Shown: piece after piece, positions 9,574 through 18,642 of the stretch
How the letters are laid out: each line of letters starts with the position of its first letter
Numbering within the stretch: the stretch's first letter is position 1
Assembly: GCA_903891085.1 (NCBI GenBank)
Contig: CAITDJ010000032.1
Coordinates: 52,465 to 116,464, forward strand
Direction of reading: 5' to 3'
Origin: an uncultured Bacteroidota bacterium
GTDB taxonomy: Bacteria; Bacteroidota; Bacteroidia; Bacteroidales; F082
DNA length: 64,000 bases
The notes under the pieces: model-generated
The model's input: the letters and a program-made list of their open reading frames with translations, nothing else
What the model was told of the DNA's origin: nothing
Databases searched by the model: none
Program-made: the position numbers and the translations under genes

Positions 9574-10212
9574 ATGATAGAAAATATAATGTTTTATACT
9601 TTTCCTGTAATTCTCGCTTATTTGTTGGGCTCAATTCCAACGGCAGTGTGGGTTGGTAAGCGTTTCTATAATATTGATGTACGTAAAGAAGGATCTGGAA
9701 ATGCCGGTGCAACCAACACCATACGTGTATTGGGATTGAAAGCAGGAATTCCGGTTTTAATTATCGATGTGTTGAAAGGTTATGCAGCTGTGGCACTTGC
9801 CCCGCTTGTGGCTTCTTTAATTTCGGAAGAAACGCTTTCAGCTACGCTAATACTGGCATCAGCTGCGGCGGTTGTTCTGGGTCACACATTTCCTTTGTTA
9901 GCAGGTTTTAAAGGTGGCAAAGGGGTTGCTACATTGCTTGGTGTTGGTATTGGTTTGTTTCCGGCTGCATCACTTACGGTAGTGTTAATCTTTACCATAA
10001 TACTTATACTTACACATTATGTCTCACTGGGAAGTATTATTGCCTCCATCAGTTTTCCGTTTCTGGTAATTTTTGTATTTCATTCACCGGGTATTGTTTA
10101 TTCAGGATTGGCAATTGGGGTAGCAGTTTTTATACCATTCACCCACCGAAAGAATATTGTACGATTAATCAAAGGGACTGAGTCTAAAATAAGTTTCAAA
10201 AAGAAAAAATAA
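9574..10212 (+). CDS. plsY: acyl-phosphate:glycerol-3-phosphate acyltransferase
   Basis: Integral membrane enzyme that transfers an acyl group from acyl phosphate to glycerol 3-phosphate, the first step of phospholipid synthesis. The 212-residue product shows the three conserved cytoplasmic loops: LGSIPTAVWVGKRF then RKEGSGNAGATNTIRVLG; GHTFPLLAGFKGGKGVAT; and the HYVSLGSIIASISFP segment. Several hydrophobic helices lie between them, and the lysine-rich tail FKKKK ends the protein. Follows the large exported protein by 6 bases. Confidence 0.97.
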   Translation: MIENIMFYTFPVILAYLLGSIPTAVWVGKRFYNIDVRKEGSGNAGATNTIRVLGLKAGIPVLIIDVLKGYAAVALAPLVASLISEETLSATLILASAAAVVLGHTFPLLAGFKGGKGVATLLGVGIGLFPAASLTVVLIFTIILILTHYVSLGSIIASISFPFLVIFVFHSPGIVYSGLAIGVAVFIPFTHRKNIVRLIKGTESKISFKKKK

Positions 10213-10305
10213 TTTCCTGTTAATAAAAAATCCCTGAATAATGAAATTTTGACAATTTGTTATACACAAATTTGTTAATTTTACACACACAAATAATTCT
10301 GATCT

Positions 10306-11433
10306 ATGAAATTCATTATTTCCAGTTTGAGTCTATTACGTGGTCTTCAATCACTTAGTGGTGTTTTAAGTTCATCAAACCAACTCGAGATTCTCAATAA
10401 TTTTTTGTTTCGTGTAGGTGATGGCAGTATTCAAATCGTTGCTTCCGACCTTGAAACCACTATGTTGATCAATGTTAAACCTGATTTAATTGAAGGATCC
10501 GGGGATGTTGCTATTCCGGCGCGAATATTACTCGAAACCTTGAAAACATTTCCTGATATCCCGATTACCTTGTCAATCGATACCAATACTTTTGCTATTG
10601 AGTTATTTGGCGGGGAAGGAAGATACAAACTTGTTGGTTATTCAGGGGAAGAATTTCCTTCGGTTCCCACCATTCCGGATGCCACTGAAATAAACCTTGA
10701 TCCCGATTTGTTAATAAGTGCCATTGAGAAAACTGTATTTGCAGCAGGAAATGATCCTATTCGTCCGATCATGTCAGGAGTGTTGTGCGAATTGAACGAA
10801 AACTATACCACCTTTGTTGCAACCGATGCACACAAATTGGTTCGTTATCGCCGGTTTGATGTTAAATCGGAAAAACAGGCATCATTTGTACTACCCAAAA
10901 AACCAATCACCCAGTTAAAGAATATTTTAACCGGTGATTCAAATGGGATGGTGAAGGTACGATTCAATCAGACAAATGCTTCGTTCGAACATAATAATAT
11001 GCTGTTAATCTGTCGTTTGATTGAAGGTCGTTATCCCAATTACGAGGCAGTTATTCCTACAACAAATCCAAATCGACTCACTATTGATCGTGTTGCCTTG
11101 TTAAATGCAATTCGACGCGCTTCAATATTCACCAACAAAGCAAATCCCCAGGTTCGTTTCCGCTTAAGCGGACAGGAGTTGAATATTTCGGCCGAAGACC
11201 TGGAGTATTCAAACGAAGCCAAAGAGCGTCTGAGTTGCAATTATGAAGGCGACGATATGGAGATTGGTTTTAACTCACGCTTTTTTCAGGAAATGCTTTC
11301 CAATGTTCACGTAGAAGAAATTCGTCTCGAAATGTCAGCCCCGAATCGTGCAGGTCTTCTTATGCCTTCGGTAGTTGATAATGCCGATGAAGATTTGCTG
11401 ATGCTTATCATGCCGGTGATGCTGCAACAGTAA
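10306..11433 (+). CDS. dnaN: DNA polymerase III beta sliding clamp
   Basis: Ring-shaped processivity clamp of replicative DNA polymerase. 375 residues, matching the usual length, with three repeated clamp domains. Recognisable pieces are the start MKFIISSLSLLRGLQSLSGV, the first-domain motif IPARILLETLKTFPD, GGEGRYKLVGYSGEEFPSVP at the domain 1/2 junction, IRPIMSGVLCEL and TDAHKLVRYR in domain 2, and the C-terminal MLIMPVMLQQ that resembles the canonical ...LIMPMR ending. The 93-base upstream gap is AT-rich and contains the palindrome ACAAATTTGT (10266-10275). dnaN lies away from dnaA here, with plsY as its neighbour. Ends in a strong terminator. Confidence 0.97.
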   Translation: MKFIISSLSLLRGLQSLSGVLSSSNQLEILNNFLFRVGDGSIQIVASDLETTMLINVKPDLIEGSGDVAIPARILLETLKTFPDIPITLSIDTNTFAIELFGGEGRYKLVGYSGEEFPSVPTIPDATEINLDPDLLISAIEKTVFAAGNDPIRPIMSGVLCELNENYTTFVATDAHKLVRYRRFDVKSEKQASFVLPKKPITQLKNILTGDSNGMVKVRFNQTNASFEHNNMLLICRLIEGRYPNYEAVIPTTNPNRLTIDRVALLNAIRRASIFTNKANPQVRFRLSGQELNISAEDLEYSNEAKERLSCNYEGDDMEIGFNSRFFQEMLSNVHVEEIRLEMSAPNRAGLLMPSVVDNADEDLLMLIMPVMLQQ

Positions 11434-11454
11434 GAAATTATATTTTTTTTATCG

Positions 11455-11483
11455 ATCCCCCGGTTAAACGGGGGATTTTTTTT
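11455..11483 (+). terminator. rho-independent terminator after dnaN
   Basis: Perfect 8-bp stem ATCCCCCG / CGGGGGAT (11455-11462 and 11469-11476), six-base loop GTTAAA, followed by a run of seven further T. It lies 21 bases after the dnaN stop. Confidence 0.9.
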
Positions 11484-11548
11484 GCAGTTAATTGAACCAT
11501 TCCTGTATTTTCTTGTTAAATTGTCAAGTTTTAAAATAAACCTATTGA

Positions 11549-12298
11549 ATGAAAACAACTCATTTCGTTTATCTGATCAGCTTCATCTTATTGTTTTCTT
11601 CATGTAAAGTGCATGAAACCAAGGGAAACAAGCAAGCTTCTGAACCGGATGTAATTTCCAAAACATTTGTAGAGGGAGGCACACATCTGACCATTAATTT
11701 TGCAAAAGGTGATTATCACAATCATCCATCATTTGCCGTATGGGTTGAAAATATGAATGGAAATCTTGTCAGGACTCTTTTTGTAACCAATGCTGTTGCA
11801 ACAGGTTATTATAATCATGGAGATGCCGGAGATGGAACCTGGTTAACCGATCCCGGACCAGCGCATCGGCCTGCCGCATTGCCTTATTGGTTTCACAAGC
11901 GTGAAATTATTTATCCTGATCAGGAAACAGTTCCAAATCCTAAACAACCTGTTCCTGATGCCTTCACCGGTGCAACCCCAAAAGGTTCTTTCGCCTTGAA
12001 AACAGCGACTGATCTGCCTGATATTTATAGAGTTATGGTTGAAGTGAACCAACCGTGGGATTGGAATACTTTTTGGACAAATGCCAAATTTCCGGAATCA
12101 AGTGATTATAAAACTTCAGCACAACCTTCTGTGATATATAGTGTTACCGTATATTCCAACGATTTGATGGAGTCATACTACTTAAATCCTATTGGTCACG
12201 GTCATTATTCAGGCAAAGATGGTAAGCTTTACACCGATATTTCAATGCTTACAACAGCAACCAATATATTTGATTCAATCATACTTCATATCCAATAA
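11549..12298 (+). CDS. DUF2271-like lipoprotein
   Basis: 249-residue predicted lipoprotein: the signal peptide ends in the lipobox LFSSC (Cys at about 19). The mature part carries FAVWVENMNGNLVRTLFVT, a pattern typical of DUF2271 proteins, and a histidine-rich C-terminal segment with IGHGHYSGKDGKLYTD. DUF2271 proteins often accompany PepSY or FMN-binding redox proteins, but none is seen here. It is followed after 13 bases by a TonB-dependent receptor, so the pair probably acts together at the outer membrane, possibly in metal or cofactor uptake (inference). The family assignment is from motif memory, not a search. Confidence 0.65.
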   Translation: MKTTHFVYLISFILLFSSCKVHETKGNKQASEPDVISKTFVEGGTHLTINFAKGDYHNHPSFAVWVENMNGNLVRTLFVTNAVATGYYNHGDAGDGTWLTDPGPAHRPAALPYWFHKREIIYPDQETVPNPKQPVPDAFTGATPKGSFALKTATDLPDIYRVMVEVNQPWDWNTFWTNAKFPESSDYKTSAQPSVIYSVTVYSNDLMESYYLNPIGHGHYSGKDGKLYTDISMLTTATNIFDSIILHIQ

Positions 12299-12311
12299 AA
12301 AGTATTTTCCT

Positions 12312-14699
12312 ATGTATTTTTCAAGATATTACCTATCTTTCACATTATTTATTTTGCTTATTTCCAGCGCAATTGGTCAAAATGGACAAATTTCGGGGCG
12401 TGTTTTTGACCAAAGAAATAACGAACCACTTCCATTTGCAAATGTGATAGTAAAAGGTACACAAATTGGCGCCACCACCGACCTCGATGGACGTTTTATA
12501 ATTACCGGATTAAAACCGGGTTTTGTGGTTTTAGAAGCGACATATATTGGCTATCTCAATGCCAAATCGCCCGAAATCATGATCAGTAATGCCAAAATTG
12601 AATATGTAGATATTCCGATGGAAGGAACAGGTGTTAGTCTGGATGAAATTGAGGTATTCGCAAATCCGTTTCAACGAACAGAAGAAAGTCCGCTGTCATT
12701 ACAAAAACTTGGATTATCTGAAATTGAAACCAGTCCGGGTAGTAATCGCGATATTTCACGTGTTATTCAGTCACTTCCGGGTGTTGGATCGGGTGTTTCA
12801 TTCCGCAATGATATTATTATTCGTGGTGGCGGCCCAAGTGAGTCATCATTTTTTCTTGATGGGATTCAGATTCCGAATATCAACCATTTTGCCACACAAG
12901 GATCATCAGGTGGGGCAGTGGGAATTTTGAATGCCGATTTTATCAGTTCGGTTGATTATTATTCCGGCGCTTTTCCAGCCAACAGAGGCAATGCATTAAG
13001 CGGAATTTTTGAGTTCACACAGCGCGAAGGGAACAAAGAAAAGGTGAAATTCCGCGCCAGTCTGGGTGCTTCAGAGGTAAGTTTGACTGCCGATGGCCCT
13101 GCAGGTGAAAAATCGAGTTTCATTTTCTCCGCGCGCAGGTCGTATCTGCAGTTTTTATTCGATGTGATCGGATTACCCTTTCTGCCTACCTTTAATGATT
13201 ATCAATTCAAATGGAAAACTAAATTTGACAAGAAAAACGAACTCACAATTATCAGCATTGGTTCGTATGATCAGTTTCGTTTGAATACCGGTATCGAAAA
13301 CCCAACAGAAGAGCAGCAGTATATTTTGAATTATCTACCGGTAAATGAACAATGGAGCTATGCAATTGGTGCCGTTTACCGTCATTACAAGGAAAAAAGT
13401 TACCAGACATTGGTTGTTAGCCGCAATATGCTCAATAATCTCGCCTATAAATATCCAAATAATAATGAAAGTCTCGCAAAAACAATCGATTATGATTCAA
13501 GAGAGATTGAAAACAAAATAAGATTTGAGAACAACATCCGTTATGGTGACTATAAATTCGTTTATATGGGTGGTCTTGAATATGCGAAGTATTTTAATGA
13601 GACCATGCAGCAGGTTTTTCTTCAAAATCAATTGACTACAATCAATTATACATCGAATCTCGATTTGGTTAAATACAGTGCATCGGCGCAGCTGAGTAAG
13701 AATTTTTTGAAAGAAAGGTTGAATTTGTCGGCAGGTTTACGCACCGATTTCAACAATTACAGCAAATCCATGCAAAATCCGTTGAATCAGCTTTCACCCC
13801 GTTTATCCGCTTCCTATGTGCTCACCGAAAAATGGGCACTTACGGCCAATGTTGGAAGATATTATCAATTGCCTGGTTATACAGCCCTTGGATATAGGGA
13901 TAGTGACGGTGTTTTGGTTAACAAAGATAATGAACTCACATATATTGGAGCCAATCACTATATTGCTGGATTACAGTTTATTCCACGTGAAGATATTTTC
14001 TTCTCAGTCGAAGGTTTTATGAAAAAATATGATCATTATCCTTTTTCGGTGACCGATTCAATCAGTCTTGCCAACAAAGGTGCGGATTTTGGTGTACTAG
14101 GAAACGAAGAAGTTGTTTCTACAAACAAAGGTAAGGCTTATGGATTTGAGATACTTAACCGTACCAAATTAAAATCAGGATTCAATCTGATCGCATCCTA
14201 TACTTTTGTTCGGAGTGAATTTGAGGATAAAACAGGTGAATTGATACCATCGAGTTGGGATTTCAGAAATATTTTTGTGTTAACTGCCACCAAGAGTTTC
14301 AAAAGGAACTGGATTGTTGGTTTAAAATGGAGGTATGATGGTGGATTGCCTTACACGCCTTATGATCTTGAAAAATCATCTATTGTTGAAGCATGGGATG
14401 CACAGGGCAGGGCTTATCTCGATTATAATCAATTGAATAATTTACGTTTAGATCCGTATCATCAGCTTGATCTACGCGTTGATAAAAAGTATTTTTTCGA
14501 TCAATGGTCGTTTATGGTTTATCTTGATGTACAAAATCTATTTAATTCAGTGGCTACTTTTCAGGATGAATATATTCAGGAAACTGACGCGAATGGCATT
14601 CCTGTTACAATAAACAACGGATACAATTATGTGCTCAAACCTATTCCAAGTAGTTCGGGAACAGTATTGCCAACAATTGGAATTATGGTTGAATTTTAA
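12312..14699 (+). CDS. TonB-dependent outer-membrane receptor
   Basis: 795-residue outer-membrane beta-barrel transporter energised by TonB. After the signal peptide (to about IGQ, residue 23) comes a carboxypeptidase-D regulatory-like domain (GQISGRVFDQRNNEPLPFANV to about residue 105), then the plug domain with the segment SRVIQSLPGVGSG and IIIRGGGPSESSFFLDGIQI, then a barrel of about 550 residues ending in the aromatic strand PTIGIMVEF. The ATG at 12312 is used; the longer in-frame start at 12192 would overlap the preceding gene and bury the signal peptide. No SusD partner follows, so it is not a Sus-type glycan pair; it is coupled to the DUF2271 lipoprotein instead. Substrate unknown. Confidence 0.9.
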   Translation: MYFSRYYLSFTLFILLISSAIGQNGQISGRVFDQRNNEPLPFANVIVKGTQIGATTDLDGRFIITGLKPGFVVLEATYIGYLNAKSPEIMISNAKIEYVDIPMEGTGVSLDEIEVFANPFQRTEESPLSLQKLGLSEIETSPGSNRDISRVIQSLPGVGSGVSFRNDIIIRGGGPSESSFFLDGIQIPNINHFATQGSSGGAVGILNADFISSVDYYSGAFPANRGNALSGIFEFTQREGNKEKVKFRASLGASEVSLTADGPAGEKSSFIFSARRSYLQFLFDVIGLPFLPTFNDYQFKWKTKFDKKNELTIISIGSYDQFRLNTGIENPTEEQQYILNYLPVNEQWSYAIGAVYRHYKEKSYQTLVVSRNMLNNLAYKYPNNNESLAKTIDYDSREIENKIRFENNIRYGDYKFVYMGGLEYAKYFNETMQQVFLQNQLTTINYTSNLDLVKYSASAQLSKNFLKERLNLSAGLRTDFNNYSKSMQNPLNQLSPRLSASYVLTEKWALTANVGRYYQLPGYTALGYRDSDGVLVNKDNELTYIGANHYIAGLQFIPREDIFFSVEGFMKKYDHYPFSVTDSISLANKGADFGVLGNEEVVSTNKGKAYGFEILNRTKLKSGFNLIASYTFVRSEFEDKTGELIPSSWDFRNIFVLTATKSFKRNWIVGLKWRYDGGLPYTPYDLEKSSIVEAWDAQGRAYLDYNQLNNLRLDPYHQLDLRVDKKYFFDQWSFMVYLDVQNLFNSVATFQDEYIQETDANGIPVTINNGYNYVLKPIPSSSGTVLPTIGIMVEF

Positions 14700-14707
14700 A
14701 TTTCTGA

Positions 14708-15478
14708 TTATCTAAAGATAAATCCAAGTCTGAGCGATACACGGTTAAAATTTGTATAAATCCGGCTTGAATAGTTTGAAGCATTAAAATAATCATAGTA
14801 ATTCGCTTCGTAAGATAGTTTTTGAAAATGATAACCGAGCGAACATACAAAGGCTGTTTTTGTGCCCATCGCTACTCTTATGCCTATTTCAGGATTGGTT
14901 GATAGTCCGCCAAAAGTCTTTTCAGGTGTATTATAGTTATTAAGCTGCTTATTTTCCAAAGGAAAAGTGTAGCCAAATTTTAAGGCAGCGTAAGGCGTAA
15001 AATTCTCAGCCCCGAAATAATACGACGCCTGGGCAAATAATGGAAAAACACTCCACTGGTAGTTTTCGAAGCCGATACCAATGCCTGCAAACCAATGTTT
15101 GTTGAACTGATAACCATTTACAGAAGTTAAGGAAGGGTAGGGCATATATCCATCTTCGCCCTCTCCGAACAATAATCCCACTGATGATAAATTGTAGTAT
15201 CCTTTTGTTTTTGAAGCAAAGAGATTGTTGTGGAAGTTAAATTTCAAACTATCAATTTCCTGAAAATGAAAAAGATAACTACCGCAATCATTATTGATCC
15301 TTACGCCTTTTGCCGAATCAGTTTGAATAATCCGGCCTTGTATTATGGTTCCGTTTTTCAGGAAAACCATGTCTGTTACATTCTTTTGAGCAGAAATTTG
15401 GTTTAAAGCAGAAATTCCAAAAACAAATGAAAACAAAAGGAAATATCTGGTAAAATTGAAAGTCATTCTCTGTTTCAT
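14708..15478 (-). CDS. outer-membrane beta-barrel protein
   Basis: 256-residue exported protein with a signal peptide ending near ISAQ (residue 31). After a short region containing VFLKNGTIIQGRIIQTD, a pattern often seen before small barrels in Bacteroidota, the rest consists of amphipathic strands with aromatic girdles and ends in LRLGFIFR, a typical C-terminal barrel strand. Convergent with the TonB receptor gene with only 8 bases between, and 4 bases downstream of the LVIVD lipoprotein gene, so it is the second gene of that operon. Function unknown beyond membrane location. Confidence 0.7.
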   Translation of the reverse strand: MKQRMTFNFTRYFLLFSFVFGISALNQISAQKNVTDMVFLKNGTIIQGRIIQTDSAKGVRINNDCGSYLFHFQEIDSLKFNFHNNLFASKTKGYYNLSSVGLLFGEGEDGYMPYPSLTSVNGYQFNKHWFAGIGIGFENYQWSVFPLFAQASYYFGAENFTPYAALKFGYTFPLENKQLNNYNTPEKTFGGLSTNPEIGIRVAMGTKTAFVCSLGYHFQKLSYEANYYDYFNASNYSSRIYTNFNRVSLRLGFIFR

Positions 15479-15482
15479 AAAA

Positions 15483-16775
15483 TTATGGCATTACAACCGG
15501 AATCTGACTTATCAACACCAAACTATCAATGTTTGAGTAATCGTATTGATATAATACACCGGAACCAATCATCATCAGCAAGCCACCAACCGGAATGACA
15601 TCGAATGTTTTAATATCCTGAAAATGAGCAATCTGATGTTGAGTAATTTCCTGAGGATCGGTGGCATCGTACACTTTCAAACCGGCCTCACCATCGCATA
15701 TAAACAGTATTTTATTGTCAATACCCAGTCCGTGGGGGTTGAACATCGGATATGATTTTACCAAAAAAGGATTGGTGATGGAAGAAATATCAACGACATC
15801 CAGTTGATTGGTAAAGCCGTTACATTGTGTTCCTGCGCGAAGTGTAACATAGGCGTAGTTACCTTCAATAACGACAGGATCGCACGAATTAATATGATTG
15901 AAAGAGGATAGGTAAGTTGGTGTTGCAGGTGAGGTGAGGTCATAGACGACCATACCGGTTGTTGTTCCGAGAAACAATTTATTGTCATAAGGGAAAATTG
16001 TTTCCACCATGCGGTCAAGCATCACGTCTTGTCCGGTTGTCATACCTGGAGTGCTGCTGATGTTAAAAACCTTCAGGTTGCTGTTTTGAACAGCGTACAG
16101 ATAATCTTCATTTACAGTGAAACGTGCCATAGAACCGCCAATTCCTGAACTTACTGGGTTGATCCTGACTTCAGCCGAACCGATGCTTGGGGCTCCAAAA
16201 CCATCGAATAATACCATATCCCGGCCATGATTACTTCCTTTTTCAATCATCTCAGTAATTTCTTTGGTCTCCCAACCAGTAACTACTCCTTTGGTGAAAT
16301 CGAGTCCGTAAACAGGATAGGTATAATCGAGTATGGGTAATACATTTGGGAATGCATTTTGAATTCTGTCGATTTCAACAGGATTCAAGGGATCACTGAT
16401 ATCGATCGCGACGAGGTCGATGTAGCTATCAGCAAGCAGAATATTGTTTCGGATGGCAATATCCATATTACCCGGAATCTGAATGAAGACAATATCAACC
16501 GGCTGTGCTGGATTAGCATTGTCAATTACATGAATGCCTTCATTGAGTTCATTGATGAAAAGGTAATTGTCTTTAAAATAGATCTTTCCGGGATTTTCCA
16601 ACGCCCGGCCTGAGGTTTTGGTAACACTTTTTCGAAAAGTGTCGAAGTCCATATAAACGGGTAAGTTTGCAGTATACGTTACTTTTTCATATACACGGTC
16701 ATTACAGCCAGAAAATGAAGAAATAACGATTAATGTTACAATAAGATAGCTGAGTGCAGATGCAATTGTTTTCAT
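15483..16775 (-). CDS. LVIVD-repeat lipoprotein
   Basis: 430-residue predicted surface lipoprotein: signal peptide MKTIASALSYLIVTLIVISS with lipobox FSGC. The body consists of repeated blocks of the LVIVD type: INELNEGIHVIDNANPAQPV, LVAIDISDPLNPVEI, LKVFNISSTPG, VVYDLTSPATPTYL, LDVVDISSITNPFLV, LKVYDATDPQEIT. Such repeats form a beta-propeller and are usually cell-surface proteins. The start at 16775 is preferred over an in-frame ATG at 16829, because a -7-like TACCTTTA on the minus strand (16802-16809) would place the transcript start between them. First gene of a two-gene operon with the downstream barrel protein. Ligand unknown. Confidence 0.85.
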   Translation of the reverse strand: MKTIASALSYLIVTLIVISSFSGCNDRVYEKVTYTANLPVYMDFDTFRKSVTKTSGRALENPGKIYFKDNYLFINELNEGIHVIDNANPAQPVDIVFIQIPGNMDIAIRNNILLADSYIDLVAIDISDPLNPVEIDRIQNAFPNVLPILDYTYPVYGLDFTKGVVTGWETKEITEMIEKGSNHGRDMVLFDGFGAPSIGSAEVRINPVSSGIGGSMARFTVNEDYLYAVQNSNLKVFNISSTPGMTTGQDVMLDRMVETIFPYDNKLFLGTTTGMVVYDLTSPATPTYLSSFNHINSCDPVVIEGNYAYVTLRAGTQCNGFTNQLDVVDISSITNPFLVKSYPMFNPHGLGIDNKILFICDGEAGLKVYDATDPQEITQHQIAHFQDIKTFDVIPVGGLLMMIGSGVLYQYDYSNIDSLVLISQIPVVMP

Positions 16776-16852
16776 AACGAATGAGGCTTTAAATCCGTTC
16801 GTAAAGGTACGATAATTCGTGCTTTTCATGGTGATTTTTTTGTGTTTGAAAA

Positions 16853-16884
16853 TTTGAATTCAAATACTTGATTTTGTATTTTTG
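16853..16884 (+). promoter_or_regulatory. promoter for the zinc-ribbon gene
   Basis: TTTG (16853-16856), 20 bases, then TATTTTTG (16877-16884): a very good match to the Bacteroidota -33/-7 promoter. The leader to the ATG at 16951 would be about 63 bases. Confidence 0.45.
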
Positions 16885-16950
16885 TTGTTGTACATTTATC
16901 ATGATGATTTCAAGCTATTAACTTTTCACTTTTCACTAAAACTACGGACC

Positions 16951-17355
16951 ATGGATAAAAAGGAAATCTCTTTGTTTGTAAAATGCCCGCTTTGTGGCAA
17001 ATCGCTCATGGATAATGATTTGTTATTGGGAAATAAGCCAAGTGTTAAGATAAACATCCAGACGAATAAGGACAGGGGAATTCTTCACTTGTGCTCGGTT
17101 TATGGCTGTACGTTGAAAAAAATGGATATTCATGTTGACGAAGGTGAAGTTGTAAATATATTTTGTCCACATTGCAACAAAGACTTATCAAGCACTGAAA
17201 AATGTGAAGAATGCGAAGCCCCGATGGTTTCCTTCGTTATTCGGGCAGGTGGTATTGTGAGGATTTGCTCTCGAAACGGGTGCACAAGTCACCATATTGT
17301 TTTCAAGGAAGTTTCCGACGAAATGTCGAAGTTTTATTATGAATACGGGTTTTAA
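16951..17355 (+). CDS. cysteine-rich zinc-ribbon protein, function unknown
   Basis: 134-residue cytoplasmic protein with five cysteine pairs in order: CPLC, CSVYGC, CPHC, CEEC, CSRNGC, i.e. C-x2-C and C-x4-C pairs in two similar halves joined by a middle C-x2-C. It looks like a duplicated zinc-ribbon or rubredoxin-like module. The ATG at 16951 is chosen because it follows the promoter and begins a normal soluble N-terminus; an upstream in-frame ATG at 16882 overlaps the promoter. It stands beside the hyp operon but on the opposite strand, with a small membrane-protein gene between; a link with hydrogenase maturation or redox metabolism is possible but unproven. Confidence 0.75.
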   Translation: MDKKEISLFVKCPLCGKSLMDNDLLLGNKPSVKINIQTNKDRGILHLCSVYGCTLKKMDIHVDEGEVVNIFCPHCNKDLSSTEKCEECEAPMVSFVIRAGGIVRICSRNGCTSHHIVFKEVSDEMSKFYYEYGF

Positions 17356-17360
17356 CCCGT
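17345..17360. terminator. hairpin between convergent genes
   Basis: ACGGGTT, TT, AACCCGT gives a 7-bp perfect stem spanning the stop codon of the zinc-ribbon gene and the end of the convergent small gene. It lacks a long T run, so termination in both directions is only plausible. Confidence 0.35.
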
Positions 17361-17555
17361 TCAACCTGACTTATCTTCCTTCTGTTTTCTGTTTTGTTCA
17401 ATCTTTCCAAGGTATTTACCTGAAAAATAGGCAATCGTTACGACTATGAGCGAGAAAGTTGACAATATTTCAGCATATCCTGTATAGGTAATGACCGAAA
17501 GAATCCCTGCACTTACAGCTATAAATGCAATATCGAAAACCGAGATTTTATTCAT
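17361..17555 (-). CDS. small membrane protein, function unknown
   Basis: 64 residues with two hydrophobic segments (about 7-24 and 30-46), GKYLGK between membrane and tail, and a charged C-terminus (IEQNRKQKEDKSG). It has a normal ATG and coding-like sequence and fills the space between the zinc-ribbon gene and hypE on the hyp strand. It is 63 bases downstream of hypE, so it may be the last gene of that operon. No family recognised. Confidence 0.55.
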   Translation of the reverse strand: MNKISVFDIAFIAVSAGILSVITYTGYAEILSTFSLIVVTIAYFSGKYLGKIEQNRKQKEDKSG

Positions 17556-17618
17556 TGATGTTGAGTTGATTTTGCTTTTACAATGTATTAAAATGGTAAT
17601 GTAAAACTATACAATACT

Positions 17619-18638
17619 TTAACAAATACGTGGCAGTTGTTCGCCGGCAGGCATGTCAACGATTCGTTTTCCGCCAATTGAAGTCAATAACCAGGTTTTC
17701 CCTGCATGATGTTCCATAATCTCACCAATAATGGCTGATTCTTTGCCAAGTGGATGTTGTTGCATAATGTGGAGAATAGAATTGGCTGATTCAGCAGCCA
17801 CCACCATGACGACTTTTCCTTCATTGGCAACATATAGCGGATCAAAACCAAGTAACTCGCACATGCCCCGTACATTTTCACGAACAGGAACTGCTTCTTC
17901 CAACAAATTGATTCCAAAAGGTTTATGGTGGCAAAGTTCTGCCAGCACTGTTCCCAATCCACCACGTGTTGCATCACGCATGAATTTAATAGCAGATTTA
18001 AACTGAAGCGCATCCGAAATTAAGCCATTGAGGCAAGCACAATCTGATTCAACCGGACTGTTAATCTGTAAATTATTCCTTGCACTCATAACCGCCATCC
18101 CATGGTCACCGATAAACCCATTGATGATAATTTTATCACCAATCTTAATATTTTTACCTGCTATAATGCCTTCTGAATCGGGTAGGAGTGACCCCACTCC
18201 ACTGGTATTAATAAATAATTTATCGCATTTACCCCTTTCGACAACTTTGGTATCTCCGGTAACAATGAAAACTCCTGCTTTAGAAGCTTCTTCAGCCATT
18301 GTTTTGACAATTTCTTCCAGATCACTCATCGGAAATCCTTCTTCCAGAATAAATGCAGCACTCAAATATTCGGGTTTTGCTCCTGAAACGGCCAAATCAT
18401 TCACTGTGCCGGCAATGGCTAGGTTACCGATATTTCCTCCCGGAAAAAAAATAGGATCAACAACAAATGAATCGGTTGTAAGGCAAATTGTGCCATGAAT
18501 AACAGGTAATACAGCCGAATCTCCCTGAATAAGTAAAATGTCATTGCGGAAATACCTGACAAAAAGATTATGAATTAAATCGTGAGATAATCGTCCGCCA
18601 CTTCCATGACCCAGCAAAACCGTTTCATTGTTCTTCAT
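17619..18638 (-). CDS. hypE: hydrogenase maturation protein HypE
   Basis: Dehydrates the carbamoyl group transferred by HypF onto its C-terminal cysteine to a thiocyanate, the source of the CN ligands of [NiFe]-hydrogenase. The product starts MKNNETVLLGHGSGG, has the AIRS-type motifs TTDSFVVDPIFFPGGNIG, GTVNDLAVSGAKP, IVTGDTKVV and DATRGGLGTVLAE, and ends in the diagnostic PRIC with the acceptor cysteine. 339 residues is normal. The ATG at 18638 is used: a longer frame from 18737 overlaps hypD. It lies 4 bases after hypD, in the order hypF-hypC-hypD-hypE. Confidence 0.97.
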   Translation of the reverse strand: MKNNETVLLGHGSGGRLSHDLIHNLFVRYFRNDILLIQGDSAVLPVIHGTICLTTDSFVVDPIFFPGGNIGNLAIAGTVNDLAVSGAKPEYLSAAFILEEGFPMSDLEEIVKTMAEEASKAGVFIVTGDTKVVERGKCDKLFINTSGVGSLLPDSEGIIAGKNIKIGDKIIINGFIGDHGMAVMSARNNLQINSPVESDCACLNGLISDALQFKSAIKFMRDATRGGLGTVLAELCHHKPFGINLLEEAVPVRENVRGMCELLGFDPLYVANEGKVVMVVAAESANSILHIMQQHPLGKESAIIGEIMEHHAGKTWLLTSIGGKRIVDMPAGEQLPRIC

Positions 18639-18642
18639 ATAA

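Noticed and set aside
12192..12311. Extended N-terminus of the TonB receptor
   Set aside because: It would overlap the preceding lipoprotein gene and place residues before the signal peptide.
18028..18498. 156-codon plus-strand frame opposite hypE
   Set aside because: Antisense shadow of hypE.
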